Origin: Micromonospora sonchi
Lineage (GTDB): Bacteria; Actinomycetota; Actinomycetes; Mycobacteriales; Micromonosporaceae
Reading direction: 5' to 3'
Length of the DNA: 64,000 nucleotides
Assembly (NCBI RefSeq): GCF_014646235.1
Contig: NZ_BMNB01000004.1
Coordinates: forward strand, 124,001 to 188,000
Part shown: positions 1-8,281 of the stretch, one piece after another
How the letters are laid out: the number at the start of each line of letters is the position of its first letter
How positions within the stretch are numbered: the stretch's first letter is position 1
The notes under the pieces: model-generated
Database searches by the model: none
What the model saw: the letters and a program-made list of their open reading frames with translations, nothing else
What the model was told of the DNA's origin: nothing
Translations under genes and position numbers: made by a program

Positions 1-278
1 TTGATCGTCTGGGTGCTCTCGTCCCAGGCGATGGTGCCGCCACCGAGCGCCTCGACGTTGGTCAGGTCGACGTGGGACCAGACCGGGGCGTCGGGGTTGT
101 CGAGCCGCTGACAGGTGCCGACGATCCTCGCGGTGCTGAGGCCGGCGATGAAGACGGGGATGTAGCCCTGCTTGATTCCGTGTGCACGGCAGGTGTCGGT
201 GAGGGCGGTGAAGAAGTCGTCGCCGTGGTCGAAGACGACGCCGATCATGCAGCCTGGGGTGAGTTCATGGCTACGCAT
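1..278 (-). CDS. PPC/DUF296-domain protein (3' end outside window)
   Basis: The visible 92 residues match the start of a PPC (plants and prokaryotes conserved, DUF296) domain. A 'DHGDDFFTAL' helix lies at about residues 17-26, then a Cys-containing helix and a Gly-rich strand. The ATG at 276-278 is preceded by GGAGA at 291-295, which supports the start. In bacteria this domain usually forms small trimeric proteins of about 140 residues with uncertain, sometimes DNA- or ligand-binding, roles. It lies 83 bp downstream of the lanthipeptide operon on the same strand, so co-transcription is possible. The C-terminal third is missing because the window ends. Family assignment rests on motif recognition only. 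Confidence 0.6.
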   Translation of the reverse strand, partial: MRSHELTPGCMIGVVFDHGDDFFTALTDTCRAHGIKQGYIPVFIAGLSTARIVGTCQRLDNPDAPVWSHVDLTNVEALGGGTIAWDESTQTI

Positions 279-361
279 TCGTGGTACTCGTCTCCAGTTG
301 ATCGTTGCTGCCAGGGCAGCTATATCCACGTCAGGTGCCACCATTATGGAGTGGGGCCGGC

Positions 362-1525
362 CTATGGTTGGTCTCGCTGCAGAGAATGATTCGCTGGGTG
401 GCTTTTCGTGTCGGCCGCATTCGGAAGCCGTCGGGTCTCGGCGGGTGTTTCACGGATGACGGCTTCTGTGGCGTCCAGTGCGACGGCGAGTTCGGCCAGC
501 AAGGGTTCGGGTATGCCGCCGGTACCCAGGCCGCAGGCGGTGACCTGGTCGGTGAGTTGTTCGGCTTGTCGTTGGGTGAGGATGGCGCGGCATCCGGGGT
601 GGGCGAGGACGTCCCGGGCGGCGTATCCGTCGGTGAGGGCTCGTTCGATGAGGTCGGCGGCGATGGGCTGTGCGGCAGGTTGCTCGACGCCGCCGAGCGC
701 GTCGACGAGGCACATTCCGAGGCGGGTGTGGAACACGACGAGGCCTGGCGCGGTGGTGTCCAGCGTCTGGTAGGCGGCCACGGCGTGTCGTTGAGTGGTG
801 CCCATGGTGGGCGCTGGCTGGCACAGCAGGGTCAGGGATGCGGTGACGGCGTGTTCCCACGGTTCGCCAGGCGCGGTACCGCGTAGGAGTTCCAGGGCGC
901 GTGTCCGTCTGCCGGCGGTGGCGTGGGCGATGACGGCGATCTGCCGGCCGTCGAGCATGCGTCGACCGATGCCGTTGTGTTGGTGGAGCCGGTGGTAGGC
1001 GTCGTCCCATCGGCCGGCCGTGGCGAGAGCGTGTGCGCCGCTGGACAGCAGGACTGTCCAGAGCCACTGGCGGAGTTCGCGGTGTGCGGTGGGGCCGGGG
1101 GTGAGGCGTGCGGCGGGGATGAGGATGCCATCGATGGTGATGTCGGTCCGGGATGCGACGGCGTAGTAGAGGGCTTCGAGGAGTTTCCAAGCTCCGGAAC
1201 CGTCGCCGACGCGGGTGCGTAGCCGGGCGAGGTTGATGATGGGTTCGAGGCTGTGACTTGCTGTTCGGAAGTCGGACGCTGGGTCCGCGAGCGCGGAGCG
1301 GGCGAGCCGTGTCGACCATTGGTGGGCCAGGTCGGATCGTCCGCAGTCTGATGCGAGCAGCGCGGCGAGGTTGATCACGGCGGTCCCGGCGGCGGGGTCG
1401 TGGTCGCGGTTGGCGGCGGCAGCGCGGCGGGTCAGGCCGGCAACCCGCTCGGGCAGTGGGGTGCAGGCGGGTCGGGGTCGGGCGACGAGGGGAAATCTGC
1501 GGGCTTGCACCCCGGTCGGGTCCAT
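362..1525 (-). CDS. helical-repeat (TPR-like) protein of the lanthipeptide operon
   Basis: This 387-residue soluble protein is rich in Ala, Leu and Arg, with alternating amphipathic helices that resemble degenerate TPRs. No catalytic motif is visible. Its ATG overlaps the TGA of the upstream gene (TGATG at 1523-1527), indicating translational coupling to the SpaB_C-type protein. It therefore belongs to the same minus-strand operon as the methyltransferase, precursor, LanB and LanC. A scaffold, leader-binding or regulatory role in peptide maturation is inference from position only. Alternatively it is the TPR half of a regulator that has lost its HTH, since the N terminus has none. Confidence 0.6.
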   Translation of the reverse strand: MDPTGVQARRFPLVARPRPACTPLPERVAGLTRRAAAANRDHDPAAGTAVINLAALLASDCGRSDLAHQWSTRLARSALADPASDFRTASHSLEPIINLARLRTRVGDGSGAWKLLEALYYAVASRTDITIDGILIPAARLTPGPTAHRELRQWLWTVLLSSGAHALATAGRWDDAYHRLHQHNGIGRRMLDGRQIAVIAHATAGRRTRALELLRGTAPGEPWEHAVTASLTLLCQPAPTMGTTQRHAVAAYQTLDTTAPGLVVFHTRLGMCLVDALGGVEQPAAQPIAADLIERALTDGYAARDVLAHPGCRAILTQRQAEQLTDQVTACGLGTGGIPEPLLAELAVALDATEAVIRETPAETRRLPNAADTKSHPANHSLQRDQP

Positions 1526-2418
1526 CAGCTACCGCTTCCCGCCCTGGCCGTGGTAGCCGTCGCGGCGTGCGAGTGCTGGTTGGTGGCGTCTGCGCCCGGT
1601 GGGGTGGTGGGGTCTGGGCCGAAGATGACGGTGGCGGCGTGGGTGGCGAGGACGGCCTGGGTGGTCGCGGGAAGGCCGATCCGATTCATCGCGAAGATGA
1701 CGTGGTGGGCGAGGACGTCGCGCAGCCCACGGCGGAGGCCGCCGGTGTCAGCGAGGTGGGCCAGGTCGCGGCCGGCGGTGGTGAACGCGGCGGCCCAGTC
1801 CGCCGCTCTCAGGTGTGGCCGGGCCGGGTGGGTGAGGCTGCGCGCGTCGGTGCTCATGAGCCGGCGCAGCGCTGCTTGGAGAGCCAGTGTCTTGTCTGGG
1901 CTGGGTGTGTCGGGCGGGGGGCGGTGGTGGGCGACCTTGGACCAGACGTCTCCTTGTTCGTACCAGTCGAGGCGGGCCCCGCGCAGCAGGGTGCTGGCGA
2001 GCAGGATCGCGATCTCGCGGCGACGACGGGTGGTGAGCTCTGTTGCGGTGGTGGCGAGGTAGCCGAGCACGTGCCGGCTGTCGGCGTGCCACAGTCGGTG
2101 GGCGACCGCCATCGCGTGGTCGCCGCCGAAGGCGCAGATCTCGGGTTCGTAGACGACCTCGACGGCGCGGGTGATGTGCCGTTCACGGATGAGAATGTCG
2201 AGGCGGCCGAAGAGGTGCTCCCGTGCTGCGGTGGTCGCGTTGCTGGGGAGGTAACGCAGCCGCCACTGGGGTGTCTTACGGATGAAGAACCAGCCGGTGA
2301 TGTGCCTGTCGGCTTCCGCTTGGATGAGCATGGGGGCGAGGTGAGTGGTGGCGGTGTGCTCGGCCTGGTCCGGATCGGGCAACTCGACGGTGATCTGGAG
2401 CCACGGTGACGGCATCAT
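1525..2418 (-). CDS. stand-alone thiopeptide-type/SpaB_C-domain protein
   Basis: The 297-residue protein reads as a single SpaB_C ('thiopeptide-type bacteriocin biosynthesis') domain. It has 'PWLQITVELPDPD' near the N terminus, a 'GWFFIRKTPQWRLRYLP' strand pair at about 43-58, and a 'YEPEICAFGG' segment near 110. In LanB enzymes this domain carries out glutamate elimination from glutamylated Ser/Thr. The neighbouring LanB already has its own C-terminal SpaB_C domain, so this is a second copy. The start at 2418 has AAGGA upstream (RC of 2425-2430 area). It follows lanC by 52 bp and overlaps the next gene by one base. It may be an extra elimination enzyme or a peptide-binding partner. Confidence 0.8.
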   Translation of the reverse strand: MMPSPWLQITVELPDPDQAEHTATTHLAPMLIQAEADRHITGWFFIRKTPQWRLRYLPSNATTAAREHLFGRLDILIRERHITRAVEVVYEPEICAFGGDHAMAVAHRLWHADSRHVLGYLATTATELTTRRRREIAILLASTLLRGARLDWYEQGDVWSKVAHHRPPPDTPSPDKTLALQAALRRLMSTDARSLTHPARPHLRAADWAAAFTTAGRDLAHLADTGGLRRGLRDVLAHHVIFAMNRIGLPATTQAVLATHAATVIFGPDPTTPPGADATNQHSHAATATTARAGSGS

Positions 2419-2470
2419 GGCGTTCCTTCGAGGGTCGGGTGGTGAGGGCCGGTGTGCGGGTCGGGTGGTG

Positions 2471-3700
2471 TCAGGCGAGCAGGAGGACCGCGTCCCATCC
2501 GGACATGGGGGCGGTTCCGGTGCCGACGGCGTGCAGCGCGAGGGCGGCGCCGGCCGCGCCGTCCATGAGTTCCGGGGCGGTCATCGGCTCACTCAGTAGC
2601 TGGGCGGCGAGGTGGCTGGCCAGGTTGGGTAGTTCAGCGGCCAGTGCGGGGCTGTGGGCGTCGATCGCCATGCGGAATGCGGCGTGGAGCAGGCCTGCTT
2701 TGCCGTGGCACAGGCCGATCTCGGGGAGGAGGTCCGGTCGGGCCGGGTCACGCAGTGCGGCCAGGATCCCGCGTTCGGCGACTGCCTGCCGGCGGGGGTC
2801 GCCGAGAGCGATGCCAGCCAGTTGTTGGGCCCGTGCGGTGCCGGCGATGCCGTAGCACCAGGAGGGCCGGGGCCGGTGCGACGGTGCGAGGCGGCCGGTG
2901 TGGTCGATGGTGAGGTAGCCGGGCCACCACGGGCCAAGGTTGTCGTCTTGGTGCCATTGGTCGGTCCAGGAGCAGAGGCGGGTGAGAGCGTCGCGCAGGC
3001 CGGTGGTGGTCAGGTCGTGAAGGACGGCGAGGGAGAGCAGCGCGATGACGGCGCTGATTCCGTGGGCGACTCCCAGGTTCCCGTGCCCGTGCGGGTGGTC
3101 GGGGTCGGGTTCGCCGGACAGGCCGACCTGCATCCACCACGGTGGCAGATCGGTGGCACCGCGCTGGCCGAGCAGGGGGCGGGTGAGGCGGACCAGGTAG
3201 GCGAGCACGTCGCGGGTGACGGGGTGGTTGGGGTGGCGGTGCAGGTGGTAGACGGCGAGTCCGGTCAGGCCGTGGATCAGGTCGAACTCGCGCATCGGCA
3301 GCGGATCACCCCGGTCGATGCGGGCATGGGCGGCGGCCAGGCGCGCTCGGGTGAGGGCGATGGTGGTGTCGTCGAGTGCGGCCAGCGCGCGCCGGTAGCG
3401 GGTCGTGCCGGTGGCGTGCAGGGCGAGGCCGAGTGCTGGTGCGCCGTGGAACAGGTTGGCGTTGCCTCCGGTACTGATCGGCTGGGATGTGGCGAGTTTC
3501 AGCCAGGTCTGGGTGACGGTGTCGTCGCCGTGGCCGGTGTGGGCTCGTTCGATGTGCAGTAGTGCGATACCGACCGCGCCGCCCGCGAGGGACTGCGGCC
3601 TCGCCCGCCCTTCGAATGCGGGCGGGATGGCATGTGGATCGGCCAGCGCATCGGCGATGGCTGTCGACGCCGCGAGCGCGCCTTGGTGCGCAGGGCTCAT
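2471..3700 (-). CDS. lanC: LanC lanthionine cyclase
   Basis: LanC enzymes add Cys thiols to dehydroalanine or dehydrobutyrine, forming (methyl)lanthionine rings with a zinc-activated thiolate. This 409-residue protein shows the family hallmarks: 'GHGNLGVAHG' at 205-214, whose last His is the usual acid/base residue; 'WCYG' with the zinc Cys at 282; and 'CHG' with zinc Cys331 and His332. Asp140 sits in the 'FDLIHGLTG' helix. Its length is normal for the family. Its ATG overlaps the lanB stop by 4 nt (ATGA), so translation is coupled. It acts with the adjacent LanB on the FxLD precursor encoded at 6814-7017. Confidence 0.95.
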   Translation of the reverse strand: MSPAHQGALAASTAIADALADPHAIPPAFEGRARPQSLAGGAVGIALLHIERAHTGHGDDTVTQTWLKLATSQPISTGGNANLFHGAPALGLALHATGTTRYRRALAALDDTTIALTRARLAAAHARIDRGDPLPMREFDLIHGLTGLAVYHLHRHPNHPVTRDVLAYLVRLTRPLLGQRGATDLPPWWMQVGLSGEPDPDHPHGHGNLGVAHGISAVIALLSLAVLHDLTTTGLRDALTRLCSWTDQWHQDDNLGPWWPGYLTIDHTGRLAPSHRPRPSWCYGIAGTARAQQLAGIALGDPRRQAVAERGILAALRDPARPDLLPEIGLCHGKAGLLHAAFRMAIDAHSPALAAELPNLASHLAAQLLSEPMTAPELMDGAAGAALALHAVGTGTAPMSGWDAVLLLA

Positions 3701-6700
3701 GGTTCGTTCCGGGTGCGGGCAGTCCAGCTCAACGCGGCGGCACGGGCCAGGTGCAGGCAGGCGCGTTCGCTGTCCAGGTCGGGGCCGATCATGCGGGTGT
3801 GGTGCAGGTGCAGCAGGTCAGGCAGCACACTGTCCACAGCAGCGCCTGCGGTGTGCAGGGTGGCGCCGTAGGTGGTCAACGCCTCTCGGCGCCGCTGCCA
3901 TGCAGCCCGCAGCTCTGTGCCGTGACCGAGTACGTCCAGGCCGGTCTGGTCGGGGTTGGCGAGTGCGACCGTGCGCTGATACACGTCGCGGGGTGGGGCG
4001 GACCGCTGCGGGCGTGTGTGGTCGATCAGCCACCGCATGCCGGCGGTGGTGTTACCGATCAGGGCGGTGGTGAGGTGCAGCAGGCTCGCCGCGGTGACCG
4101 CACGAACATCGGATGCCCGTCCGCTGTCGATGGCAGCCAACTGCGTGACGGCTGCTGCGGAGTCGACGGCGAAGACCCCGGCGACGGCAGCGTCGGCGGT
4201 GGGACCGCCGAAGCGGCCGGTCTCCGGGTAGTCAGTGTCGACCTGCACTCGGGCGATCAGGCCGACGCGGCGCAGCCCGGCCGTCCACTCGGCGAGCGTG
4301 GCGAGGTTCGCGGCGCCGGTCAACCGCAGCCGCAGGTGCGGATCCGGGTCTCCGTAGCGCAGGAACCACCACCGTGTCTGTGGGTCGAGCTGACGGAGCA
4401 GGAACGGGAGGTGGCGGGTGAGGATCGGTGTCTGCCGGTCGGGATGGCCGTACAGCTTGACGAAGAGGTGTTCCCCGGCGCCGGGGAGGTGCCCATGTTC
4501 GCGGATGTCGACCACGGGTGCGGTGGCGAGCGCGTGTGGTGGTGGCGCCGGGTCGACTGTGGCAGCCAGGGGGACGACGATCTCGTGGGCGCGTCCGCCG
4601 ATCCAGCCGGCCGTGTCAGGTGGGGGCGCGGCGCGCAATACGGCGGTCGGGGTGCGGCGCAGGTGGTCGCGCAGTAGTGCCTGATGCGCCGGCTCGGCGA
4701 GGTCCAGCCGGATGCGCTGGTCGCTGTCGCCGAGGTACACCCCCGGCGGGCAGCCGGTGGTGGCACGCCAGGATGCCAGTGCCCGGCTCCACTCCCGCCA
4801 GCTCGCCCCAGGACCGGGCAGGGCGTCTGCTGATAGCAGCCAGCGTGCCGGTGACAGGATGGTCCGCTGGTAGCGCAGAGCGGGCAGGAACGGCAATCCG
4901 CTCGCAGCACCCCAGTCGAAGCCGTCACACGGTGCTGTGAAGGCGGTGGGTGCCTCGGTGAGGAACCGCACGATCGGCAGGGTGTAATGCACCTGCTCGA
5001 CCGCGTTGAGCACGATCGGCTCCACCACACGCCGCCGGGACACCGACACCAGGTAGACCCGGTCGGCGTCAGCGGTGACCGCGATGTCGTCCAGCGCGAT
5101 CCGGTCGGGCGCGTTGTCGTGGTATTCCCCGAGCGAGACGTGGTGCGGCATCACGTGGGGGGCGCGGGCCACGTCCTCGGTGACCGTGTAGAGGGTCGCC
5201 GCCGACACCTGGACTCGCAACGCACCACGAGTCACCTGAGGTAGCGCCGCGTACGCGCCGGTGATTCGCTTCCGGTCCGCAGGGTCGAGCAGGTCGAGGA
5301 ACCGCCCGGTGACGGTGCCGGCGTTGCGGGACACGCCGACCACCTCCAGCTGAAACTCGCCCCGGTCGAGGTCCCGGGTGGTACGGGCGTGCACGGTGAC
5401 GGTCAGTTCGGTGCTCGGCTGGACGGACACGGCGGGTGCGCCGCCGGCGAGGTCGGCGATGGCGGCGTCATCGAGCACGACCTCACGCTCGCGTCGCAGC
5501 GCCGCGTCCTGGGCGAGGGCCATCAGCTTCCGATCCCGCGCGGTCAGGGCCGGCGGCGGGGCGGGGGTAGCGCCGCGGTAACCGGCTGGGTAACCCAGGC
5601 CGAGATCGACGTCCACCGCGTCCCGGACCGGCACGACCGCATGGGGTCCGTAACGCTCGAGGAAACGGCGGTGCCACGCCGCCCAGCCCTCACGGCCGGC
5701 AGCGGCGAGACGCACCAAGGCGCCGGCTGCGCGCGCCGCCTCTACCGCAATCACCTCGGGAACACGCACGTCGGCGTCCAAGCGCAGGTCCACCGCGACC
5801 GGCGGCTCGTCGGCAGGGTGCAGACTCGTCATCGTCTCGGCCAGCCGCGCACCGGGCGCCGCGGTGTCCGACACGGCCCGTTCGGAGAGGGTGCGCAGCA
5901 CGGCGAGCGTCGCACGCGCCTGGGCGGGCGCGCTGTCGCCGGGGGTGCTGGCATCGGCGTCGGCCACCGCCTGCTCAAGGCCCGCGGTGACGGCGGACAG
6001 CGGGTCGGTGCAGGTGGTCGCCGGGCGTAGCGCGGTCAGCAGGAGACGTTGCGTCACCATCCGCGCGAGCAGCGCATGTACCACCCCGACGGGGGCGCCG
6101 TGGTCGGCGGCAAGCGCGGCGGCCAGATTCCCTAGCCGAATCGGGTCCGCCGCCGCCGTCAGCGCCGCGAGCACCGGGCCAGTGGCGCGCACGTGCACCT
6201 GGGTGGGCCGCTCCCCGGGTTTCTGGTGGGTGCGGTGCTCCAGCACAATCTGCCCGTCGCGGCACTTCAGGAGGTTGTTGGCGCGGACAGTCAGGTGCGG
6301 CCGAAGCACCGGATCGGCCTCCAGCCCGTCGACCAGGCCCATAAGCCACGCCGCCCGTACCCGTGGCACCGCCCGGTGCCCGTCACCGAACCGGACGGCG
6401 GCGGTGGGGGCCAGACCCGCGGCGGCGATCCCAGCGAACAAGCCGTAGGGCGTCGCCCGGCCACGCATCCGCAACAGGTAACGCAGGACCGACACCACCA
6501 CCCGCCGAGCCTCACCCTCCCCGACACGGCCGTCGCACACCGCGCGGACACGGTCGGCGAGCACGGGACTGGCCAGCTCCACCGCCGCCGCGAACCGCGG
6601 TGCCGCGAACACCTGCCCCAACCACCACCGCCACGACCCTGCTTCCTGCGGGCCGGTCAGGTCCGGCCACCAGCCGACCAGCCGGTCGGGAGGGCAGGGC

Positions 6701-6738
6701 GTCGCGCGAACCACCAGCGCGTCCAGGTGCCGGTACAC
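3697..6738 (-). CDS. lanB: LanB lantibiotic dehydratase, full length
   Basis: Class I lanthipeptide dehydratases use glutamyl-tRNA to glutamylate Ser/Thr, then eliminate glutamate to give Dha/Dhb. This 1013-residue protein has the N-terminal Lant_dehydr domain (about 1-650; opening 'LVVRATPCP', 'RATPYGLFAGIA' near 152) and a C-terminal SpaB_C elimination domain (about 740-1005; 'HLFVKLYGHPDRQ', 'WWFLRYGDPDPHLRLRL'). Both halves are fused, as in NisB. The start is GTG at 6736-6738, with GGGGAGG four bases upstream. A 42-base hairpin (6761-6802) separates it from the precursor gene, so its expression is probably lower than that of the precursor. Confidence 0.95.
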   Translation of the reverse strand: MYRHLDALVVRATPCPPDRLVGWWPDLTGPQEAGSWRWWLGQVFAAPRFAAAVELASPVLADRVRAVCDGRVGEGEARRVVVSVLRYLLRMRGRATPYGLFAGIAAAGLAPTAAVRFGDGHRAVPRVRAAWLMGLVDGLEADPVLRPHLTVRANNLLKCRDGQIVLEHRTHQKPGERPTQVHVRATGPVLAALTAAADPIRLGNLAAALAADHGAPVGVVHALLARMVTQRLLLTALRPATTCTDPLSAVTAGLEQAVADADASTPGDSAPAQARATLAVLRTLSERAVSDTAAPGARLAETMTSLHPADEPPVAVDLRLDADVRVPEVIAVEAARAAGALVRLAAAGREGWAAWHRRFLERYGPHAVVPVRDAVDVDLGLGYPAGYRGATPAPPPALTARDRKLMALAQDAALRREREVVLDDAAIADLAGGAPAVSVQPSTELTVTVHARTTRDLDRGEFQLEVVGVSRNAGTVTGRFLDLLDPADRKRITGAYAALPQVTRGALRVQVSAATLYTVTEDVARAPHVMPHHVSLGEYHDNAPDRIALDDIAVTADADRVYLVSVSRRRVVEPIVLNAVEQVHYTLPIVRFLTEAPTAFTAPCDGFDWGAASGLPFLPALRYQRTILSPARWLLSADALPGPGASWREWSRALASWRATTGCPPGVYLGDSDQRIRLDLAEPAHQALLRDHLRRTPTAVLRAAPPPDTAGWIGGRAHEIVVPLAATVDPAPPPHALATAPVVDIREHGHLPGAGEHLFVKLYGHPDRQTPILTRHLPFLLRQLDPQTRWWFLRYGDPDPHLRLRLTGAANLATLAEWTAGLRRVGLIARVQVDTDYPETGRFGGPTADAAVAGVFAVDSAAAVTQLAAIDSGRASDVRAVTAASLLHLTTALIGNTTAGMRWLIDHTRPQRSAPPRDVYQRTVALANPDQTGLDVLGHGTELRAAWQRRREALTTYGATLHTAGAAVDSVLPDLLHLHHTRMIGPDLDSERACLHLARAAALSWTARTRNEP

Positions 6739-6760
6739 ACGTCCTCCCCTGCGAACGTGA

Positions 6761-6802
6761 GGGGCCCGGCCGCGCGGCGAACGCCACGCGGCCAGGCGCC
6801 CC
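6761..6802 (-). terminator. hairpin between precursor and lanB (probable attenuator)
   Basis: Nested arms pair GGGGC (6761-6765) with GCCCC (6798-6802), GGCCGCG (6768-6774) with CGCGGCC (6787-6793), and GGCG (6776-6779) with CGCC (6782-6785). The structure lies 11 bases after the precursor stop on the transcribed strand and before the lanB ribosome binding site. There is no T-tract. It fits a partial terminator or mRNA-stabilising element that favours precursor over enzyme. Confidence 0.6.
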
Positions 6803-6813
6803 GGATCTGCGTC

Positions 6814-7017
6814 TTACTTCGGGCAGCTGGTGCAGGCGGACTGGCAGGTCTTGCCGCACCCGTCGTTCGTCATGTAGATCAGCTTGTCGACGCCCTCGCC
6901 GGACTCGACGAAGCTGATGTCCAGCTCCCAGTCGTCCGGCCCGAACTCGTCCTTCTTCCCGTCCACCGCCACCGGCGACACGGACGGAGCGATCCGCTCC
7001 TCGGTCATGATCGACAC
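6814..7017 (-). CDS. lanA: FxLD-family lanthipeptide precursor
   Basis: From GTG at 7015-7017 the gene encodes a 67-residue precursor. AAGGAGG at 7023-7029 sits five bases upstream, better placed for this GTG than for the in-frame ATG at 7006-7008. The leader contains 'WELD' (30-33), the counterpart of the FxLD box that class I dehydratases recognise in this family. The C-terminal core holds four Cys (54, 58, 62, 65) with Thr50, Thr57, Ser60, Thr63 and Ser64 as possible ring partners, ending Cys-Pro-Lys. Asp52-Gly53 lies at the start of the ring region, a likely target for the adjacent isoaspartate-forming methyltransferase. Strong hairpins flank the gene on both sides. Ring topology cannot be read from sequence. 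Confidence 0.92.
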   Translation of the reverse strand: MSIMTEERIAPSVSPVAVDGKKDEFGPDDWELDISFVESGEGVDKLIYMTNDGCGKTCQSACTSCPK

Positions 7018-7048
7018 GACAGCCTCCTTCGAGGGGGTTGTGATCCAC

Positions 7049-7072
7049 CCGGCGTCCCGGCCGGGACGCCGG
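7049..7072 (-). terminator. 24-bp perfect palindrome between methyltransferase and precursor genes
   Basis: Arms CCGGCGTCCCGG (7049-7060) and CCGGGACGCCGG (7061-7072) are exact reverse complements. The palindrome lies six bases past the methyltransferase stop and upstream of the precursor's Shine-Dalgarno. On mRNA it would form a 10-bp GC stem with a tetraloop. It may partly terminate the upstream transcript or insulate the precursor message; a protein-binding dyad is also possible. Confidence 0.55.
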
Positions 7073-7078
7073 TAGCTG

Positions 7079-8281
7079 TCAGCGCCAGGACACCGCGACG
7101 ACGCCGTGGCGCTTCGGCACGTACCAGCCGTCCGGCACGCCCGCGCTGGTGGGTAGGTACTCGATCCGGGCGGCCCCGCGACGGCGGAAGTCCGCCGCCC
7201 AGCGGCGCAACAGCCGGACATACCGGTCAGCGACTGTCTCGGCCTGCGGGCCGTAGGCGTAGACACCGCTCTCCCACCCGCCGAGGTCCTCGTTCTCCCG
7301 TTTCGTGCGGTAGGCCAGACTGCCGCCCTCGACCACGGCGGCCGTGCCGTAGGTCACCGCCGGGGTGAATACGCCCTGGTCCACCAGCTGCTGGCTCGCG
7401 TACAGGAAGGGCACGTGGGGTGCGCTGGTTACCACGAACAACTCCAGCTCGTCGGGCATGTCGAACGCCGCCCCGGACCACCGCTCGGTCCTCGGCGCGT
7501 GGACCGCCCTGCGCAGCGCCGGCACGTCGAAGCCCGGATCCGGGCCGTCGATGCGCAGCGTCGCCTCACCGTGGATCGGCACGAGCGTCTCGGAGTACGT
7601 GCCCTCGCCCTGCATCGGCACGAACCCGCCGAGGCAGTAGCTGTGACTGAACAGACGCCCTCCGGCCAGGTCGAAGGCGACGCAACGGGAAAGGCCGGCG
7701 AACCGCAACGGCACCACGATCCGGCCGTGTTCGGACAGCTGGGCGATCCAGGCCGGCGGGATGTCCCACGCGCCGACCGTGACGATGATCCGGTCGTACG
7801 GTGCATGCTCCGGCACGCCGTGTTCGGCGTCGGCCTGCACGACCCGCACCCGGTCCTCGTAGCCGGCGCTCTGCAGGCAGGCGCGGGCCCGCGCGACGAT
7901 CTCCGGATCGATGTCCACCGACGTCACCGCCCCCTGCGGGCCGACCAGCTCCGCGATCAGCGCCGCGTTGTACCCACCCGAACCGATCTCCAGAACCCGC
8001 ATCCCCGGCTCGATCTCGGCCTGCTCCAACATCACCGCCTGGATGTGCGCCGCCGACACCGAACTGAGCGCCGTACCGTCCGGACCGGTCTTCGTCACCA
8101 GCGGGGTGTTCGAGTCGTACACCATGTCCAGCGGCTCGCCTGGGGCGAACAGGTGACGCGGCACGACCGAGAATGCCGCAGCCACCGCCTGCGACCTGAT
8201 CGTGTCCTCTCCCAACTCCGCCACCATCGCCGCCCGCAGCGCCACCGGATCCCGCACAACACTCCCACTAACGGTAGTCAT
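7079..8281 (-). CDS. FxLD-system PIMT-like O-methyltransferase (LanSA type)
   Basis: This 400-residue protein is homologous to protein-L-isoaspartate O-methyltransferase. It has 'SSVSAAHIQAVMLE' at about 73-86 (the PIMT substrate loop region), SAM motif I 'VLEIGSGGYNAALIAELVG' at 96-114 and acidic 'SVDID' at 121-125. A C-terminal extension of about 180 residues is typical of the FxLD-system subfamily. Characterised relatives (OlvSA) methylate a core-peptide Asp, which cyclises to succinimide and opens to isoaspartate. Asp52-Gly53 in the adjacent precursor fits such a site. It is the first gene of the minus-strand operon, with AGGAAG upstream of the ATG at 8281. Confidence 0.9.
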   Translation of the reverse strand: MTTVSGSVVRDPVALRAAMVAELGEDTIRSQAVAAAFSVVPRHLFAPGEPLDMVYDSNTPLVTKTGPDGTALSSVSAAHIQAVMLEQAEIEPGMRVLEIGSGGYNAALIAELVGPQGAVTSVDIDPEIVARARACLQSAGYEDRVRVVQADAEHGVPEHAPYDRIIVTVGAWDIPPAWIAQLSEHGRIVVPLRFAGLSRCVAFDLAGGRLFSHSYCLGGFVPMQGEGTYSETLVPIHGEATLRIDGPDPGFDVPALRRAVHAPRTERWSGAAFDMPDELELFVVTSAPHVPFLYASQQLVDQGVFTPAVTYGTAAVVEGGSLAYRTKRENEDLGGWESGVYAYGPQAETVADRYVRLLRRWAADFRRRGAARIEYLPTSAGVPDGWYVPKRHGVVAVSWR

